From NCBI GenBank assembly GCA_964617695.1, contig CAZTYW010000047.1, forward strand, positions 1 to 15,644: a stretch of 15,644 nucleotides of DNA. The letters are read 5' to 3'. Under the pieces are notes generated by a model. That model was not told the DNA's origin and ran no database searches. It saw only the letters and a program-made list of their open reading frames with translations. The DNA comes from CAZTYW01 sp964617695 (lineage in GTDB: Bacteria; Chloroflexota; Dehalococcoidia; UBA2247; RBG-13-53-26). The position numbers were made by a program, and so were the translations under genes. The stretch's first letter is position 1. Each line of letters opens with the position of its first letter. Shown one piece after another: positions 12,719 to 15,644 of this stretch.

Positions 12719-14722
12719 TCATCCGCTCTTACCCCCTTGCTTGAAAGCGGGTAGCCTCACGATGAACGTCGTTCCCTTCTCCGGCTGACTGCTGACCTCG
12801 ATTGCACCGCCGTTTTGTTCTATCAGTCCCTTCGTGATAGCCAGGCCAAGCCCGATGCCCCTGGGCTTGGTTGTAAAAAGTGGCTGGAATATCTTTTCCA
12901 GGTTTTCTTCGGGAATACCGCAACCAGTATCCTCGAATCTCGCCCAGGCGTACCCATCTTCTGTCCCAGTGTCAATCTTCAACTTTCCACCCTTGTTCAT
13001 GGACTGTACGGCATTGGCGATTATGTTGGCGAAGGCACGGCCCACCTGCTCGGCATCGGCGTTGACCGGGAGAGAGTCGTCATCCACTTCACTCATCACG
13101 GCTATGTCCTCTGGTATGACGACCCAGGACAGGCTCTCCTTTACCAGGCTGTTGAGGTCAACTTTGGCCAGGTTTGGCGGTCTGATTCGGGTGAAGTTCA
13201 ACAGATCGGTGACGATCTTGTTCGATATGTCAACCTGCTGGTCCAGCAACTTCAGGGTGTCCTCCATCTCCGCATCGGCGTCGTCCCCCAGTGTCATGTT
13301 GAGCAGGTAAACGCAATTCCTGATCACGTTGAGGGGATTCCGAAGCTCGTGCCCAACCCCGGATGCCAGTTGCCCCACAGCCGCCAGCCTCTCTGACCGA
13401 ATGAGTTGGTCCCTCATGTTCTTCGTCTCCGTCACGTCCCGATGGACGCCGACTATGGCCACCGTCTGCCCCTTCTCGTCGTAAACCGGTGAAGTGGTTA
13501 CAACAACAGGAAACCGCCTGCCGTCCTTCTTCGAGGCATCCAGCTCGCCTCTCCAAATCCCAGCCCTCGAACCCGGAACGATCTCTTCCTCCACAAGACG
13601 AAGCTGGCTCGGCGTGTACAAATGGGACAACTTCATCCGCATCAGTTCGTCGTGACTGTAGCCCCACATCCGCTGAGTGGCCTCGTTGGCAAAGGTCAGG
13701 TTGCCGTCCATGTCGGTCAGGGTTATGCCATCGATCGAGCTTTTCACCGTGTTGGAAAGCAGCCTCAATTGCTCGTGGGCATGCTTCAAGTCCCGGGTTC
13801 TGGCGTCGACCATCGCTTCCAGTTGCTCTGAGTACACTTTTAGGGAATGCTCCAGTTCCAACCTTCGAACCGCCCCACCGATCCCCTCCGCAAATGTCCT
13901 TATCAGCGTGTGGTGGGCGTCCAGGGAGTGAGGCTTACCCGTGCAGCAGATCTCAAGCGTGCCCAACGTGTTTCCAGCCGCCACCAGGTCCTCTCGCATT
14001 GCGCTACATGATTCGTCAAAGCCCGGACTCTCCGACAGATTGTCCCGCACTGCTATTCTGACCCCCACCGCTCCCGAGTGCCTTATCGCCCGCGGCACCA
14101 GGTCCACCACTACCGACAGGAACTGTTGCAGCGAACTGCTGCCCTCAGCAGCCCTGCCCAACTCGTACAGACATTTCAGTTCATTCATGCTTTTGCGGCT
14201 TTGTTCGTCACTCTTCTGCAACATGGCGACTGCCGCGCCGACTGCGCTGAGGATGACAGCAAAAGCCGTGGGCCTGTACAACGCATCGGAATAGGGAGTC
14301 ATGCACAGGGCATAAGGTAGAAGGACTACCATAGCCACAAAGGCAGCCACCAGGGCACCCCGCAGTCCGAACACGTACGCTGCGTAGACAACAGGTGCGA
14401 AGAACACCAGGCCGTGAAAGTCATGAAGCTTGCCCAGCACATCTTCGACTGACGTCCAGCCAATCAAACCGGAGATGACATCCAGGTAGTAGTAGAGCCC
14501 ACAGAAGAGCATCATAGCGGTGATGCGCCAGACATGACGATTCAACCATAGCCTTCCTGCGCTGGATCCGCTCTTCATTTGGCCCCTGGGACCCGCCAGC
14601 GTCGCCAGACCGTCTGAACGCTTGCTGGCCCCACCGGTCCAAGACCTAAATGCCCACTTCATCTTGACCCAAAGACCCCTTCGCATCTGTGGTTCCACCT
14701 GCGCTACCTTCCACGCAGCCAT
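12719..14722 (-). CDS. Membrane-bound GAF-PAS sensor histidine kinase
   Basis: A 667-residue kinase. A basic, Ser/Gly-rich head (1-64) precedes four hydrophobic helices at about 66-89, 103-118, 122-141 and 150-168, with only short loops, so the sensor part is within or near the membrane. A GAF-like domain (about 180-290), a coiled coil (290-320) and PAS (about 321-435, closed by HRDVTETKN) follow. HisKA has H458 in ASGVGHELRNPLNVI, an NtrB-like H-box; the HATPase shows NIIANAVQSM, DTGCGIPEE and RGIGLGLAI. There is no receiver and no regulator gene directly adjacent, so its partner may be one of the receivers of the island. I keep ATG 14722: it lies 8 nt after the stop of the zinc-ribbon frame upstream and has AGGTG at 3 nt. 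ATGs at 14686 and 14578 are alternatives, the last with AGGGG at 4 nt. Confidence 0.9.
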   Translation of the reverse strand: MAAWKVAQVEPQMRRGLWVKMKWAFRSWTGGASKRSDGLATLAGPRGQMKSGSSAGRLWLNRHVWRITAMMLFCGLYYYLDVISGLIGWTSVEDVLGKLHDFHGLVFFAPVVYAAYVFGLRGALVAAFVAMVVLLPYALCMTPYSDALYRPTAFAVILSAVGAAVAMLQKSDEQSRKSMNELKCLYELGRAAEGSSSLQQFLSVVVDLVPRAIRHSGAVGVRIAVRDNLSESPGFDESCSAMREDLVAAGNTLGTLEICCTGKPHSLDAHHTLIRTFAEGIGGAVRRLELEHSLKVYSEQLEAMVDARTRDLKHAHEQLRLLSNTVKSSIDGITLTDMDGNLTFANEATQRMWGYSHDELMRMKLSHLYTPSQLRLVEEEIVPGSRAGIWRGELDASKKDGRRFPVVVTTSPVYDEKGQTVAIVGVHRDVTETKNMRDQLIRSERLAAVGQLASGVGHELRNPLNVIRNCVYLLNMTLGDDADAEMEDTLKLLDQQVDISNKIVTDLLNFTRIRPPNLAKVDLNSLVKESLSWVVIPEDIAVMSEVDDDSLPVNADAEQVGRAFANIIANAVQSMNKGGKLKIDTGTEDGYAWARFEDTGCGIPEENLEKIFQPLFTTKPRGIGLGLAITKGLIEQNGGAIEVSSQPEKGTTFIVRLPAFKQGGKSG

Positions 14723-15308
14723 TCACACCTTCAAAACGCGCGCCACTTCTTGGGCCACCAGCCACGCCAGTTGCGGTGACCACAGCAGGTGCACTTGAAC
14801 AGGACTGCAACCGTCCCACGGCTGCGGCACCTATCACACTCGAAGTGTCATAGATACCATAGCCGAGTGTACCCTCCAGTTTCCTAGAGATAATCTTCAG
14901 CTCCCCACTGAGTTCTTGCACCAGTCGGCCCACCGACTGCAGTTGCTCGAATGATGCCTGAGTGGCGGTCTGCGCATCCGACATTTGTCGCTCGAAGCGC
15001 TCAAGGTGAGCCGCCTTCGTCTCCAGTTTTCCGACACGCTGTGGCAGAGCCGATATCTCAGCTTGCAGCGCTTGTGAGGAAGCCAACGAGCCCTCCGGTG
15101 CCCGTCCTGTCTGGCGCGCCACCAAATCCCGCAAGTTCACCGCTTTCACCGCTGGCGGGCGGGAGCCGTCCTCAGGCAACCTCGCTGCCTGCCCATTAGC
15201 CAAACCCTCCGAGGCCGCTGCCCAGTCGTCCTGCGACGAATAGTCCGCCCCGTTGGCCTCGAGCGTCCTAGGGGGTCGATGGCCCTCTGACAAGAATCGA
15301 TCATCCAC
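14646..15308 (-). CDS. Coiled-coil protein, apparently frameshifted before a zinc-ribbon tail
   Basis: As it stands the frame encodes 220 residues. I do not recognise the family. Residues 1-70 are polar and probably disordered; about 75-148 form a coiled coil (ISALPQRVGKLETKAAHLER, then LQSVGRLVQELSGELKIIS). From residue 155 the sequence turns Gly/Ala/Ser-rich and overlaps the membrane kinase by 77 nt. In the neighbouring frame at 14731-14847 there is a convincing Cys4 zinc ribbon whose stop lies just before the kinase. One missing C after the codon of D154 (GACACTTC for GACCACTTC) would give a 192-residue coiled-coil/zinc-ribbon protein with no overlap. So this is either a true mutation or a sequence error. 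GTG 15306-15308 has GGGGGA about 5 nt upstream. It probably precedes the membrane kinase in one transcript. Confidence 0.6.
   Translation of the reverse strand: MDDRFLSEGHRPPRTLEANGADYSSQDDWAAASEGLANGQAARLPEDGSRPPAVKAVNLRDLVARQTGRAPEGSLASSQALQAEISALPQRVGKLETKAAHLERFERQMSDAQTATQASFEQLQSVGRLVQELSGELKIISRKLEGTLGYGIYDTSSVIGAAAVGRLQSCSSAPAVVTATGVAGGPRSGARFEGVNGCVEGSAGGTTDAKGSLGQDEVGI
14731..14847 (-). other. Zinc-ribbon coding segment in a shifted frame (C-terminus of the coiled-coil gene)
   Basis: Reading leftward from 14847 the frame encodes HFECDRC, then 11 residues, then CTCCGH, then the aromatic tail NWRGWWPKKWRAF, ending at TGA 14731-14733. The spacing C-x2-C-x11-C-x2-C is that of a zinc ribbon. 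A TGA at 14848-14850 lies directly before it and there is no start codon or ribosome site, so it cannot be a gene of its own. It most likely belongs to the coiled-coil gene upstream. A DNA- or RNA-binding or protein-docking role is usual for such ribbons, but nothing here says which. Confidence 0.6.
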
Positions 15309-15526
15309 GGCTATCCCCCGGGCTCATCCGTATTGCGGTGGTGCCCGCTCTTCGAGCAATCCGGTCACTCAATCTATCGTCGCGTTTGGACAGCTTCGGC
15401 CAAGCCGAGCCCTCCGACCAGAGATTACCAGCACCACCTACAAAAGACATGCAGGCTAACCTCTATTTCTTGCGGGTTTCCCCCTTATTCTCGCTATTGG
15501 AGACACCCGCACCGCCATGCATGGAA
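15309..15526. other. Intergenic stretch upstream of the coiled-coil gene
   Basis: I find no gene. Its clearest structure is the inverted repeat near its right end (15471-15511). Promoter-like hexamers on the minus strand are poor, and none has an acceptable -35/-10 pair. Confidence 0.4.
15471..15511 (-). repeat. Inverted repeat TGCGGGT / ACCCGCA after the right-edge gene
   Basis: Perfect 7-nt arms (15471-15477 and 15505-15511) are separated by 27 nt, starting 15 nt after the stop of the right-edge gene. The long loop and missing T-run argue against a classical terminator. Confidence 0.3.
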
Positions 15527-15643
15527 TCATCCAAAGTCGCGGCGCCATTGGCTCATCAGTACCCTCAATCGCTCCGCATCGCGGACCAACTCCTGCGCCG
15601 ATACTTGGGGCAGCGAAGCAATCAGGAAATCCACCGACAACTC
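15527..15643 (-). CDS. C-terminal end of an unidentified protein, cut by the window edge
   Basis: The frame is open from the right edge for 38 codons and stops at TGA 15527-15529. It reads SVDFLIASLP, then SAQELVRDAERLRVLMSQW, ending in RRDFG. It has the mixed hydrophobic/charged helical pattern of a real protein C-terminus, unlike the other two frames. I do not recognise the family. The next gene on the same strand, the coiled-coil protein, starts about 218 nt downstream. Confidence 0.5.
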   Translation of the reverse strand, partial: ELSVDFLIASLPQVSAQELVRDAERLRVLMSQWRRDFG

Positions 15644-15644
15644 C

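Noticed and set aside
1..15644. Mobile element, phage, CRISPR or defence system
   Set aside because: I found no transposase or integrase, no terminal inverted repeats with target duplication, no spaced repeat array of CRISPR type and no tRNA. The only regular repeat array is the regulator-type one at 9872-9923.

Overview
The window looks like one stretch of a moderately GC-rich bacterial chromosome. It has Shine-Dalgarno-led genes, GTG and TTG starts, dense two-component signalling, a MoxR/VWA pair and a tandem-ACT-type remnant. I lean towards Chloroflexota (Dehalococcoidia-like) from the gene styles, but this is inference. I see no rRNA, tRNA, CRISPR array, transposase or phage gene. Except for the ACT remnant at the left edge, every gene supported here lies on the minus strand, so transcription runs from high to low coordinates.

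Layout from the left. Positions 12-251 (+) hold the C-terminal ACT domain of an amino-acid-sensing protein with an in-frame stop just upstream, so it is cut or broken. Positions 330-2394 (-) are a two-gene operon: a MoxR-type AAA+ ATPase and a VWA-domain partner, with a very good promoter at 2487-2516. Positions 2780-4108 (-) encode a 442-residue protein of unknown function with a TRAM/OB-like beta segment, driven by an extended -10 promoter.

Positions 4341-14722 form a signalling island. One tight four-gene operon runs from 9125 to 4341: four-PAS histidine kinase, Rcp1-like single-domain receiver, receiver-histidine kinase fusion, OmpR-type regulator. The gaps are 2 nt, a 31-nt overlap, and 2 nt. 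Upstream of it sits a lone degenerate receiver (9403-9813), and behind that a phased array of four direct repeats. Next comes a second pair: a receiver-GAF-histidine kinase (10977-12632) and an OmpR/KdpE-like regulator (10278-10970), 6 nt apart. Finally there is a membrane-anchored GAF-PAS histidine kinase (12719-14722).

The right end carries a coiled-coil protein (14646-15308) whose C-terminus appears to be frameshifted: a Cys4 zinc-ribbon tail sits in another frame and ends just before the membrane kinase starts. The last bases hold the C-terminus of a further gene that runs off the edge.

Four kinases, two DNA-binding regulators and two stand-alone receivers sit together, and two of the kinases begin with a receiver domain. 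This is the layout expected of a branched phosphorelay in which one kinase's output can be another's input. The array at 9872-9923 has the geometry of a head-to-tail OmpR-family binding site, and either local regulator could be its ligand. Partner assignments are inference from gene order.
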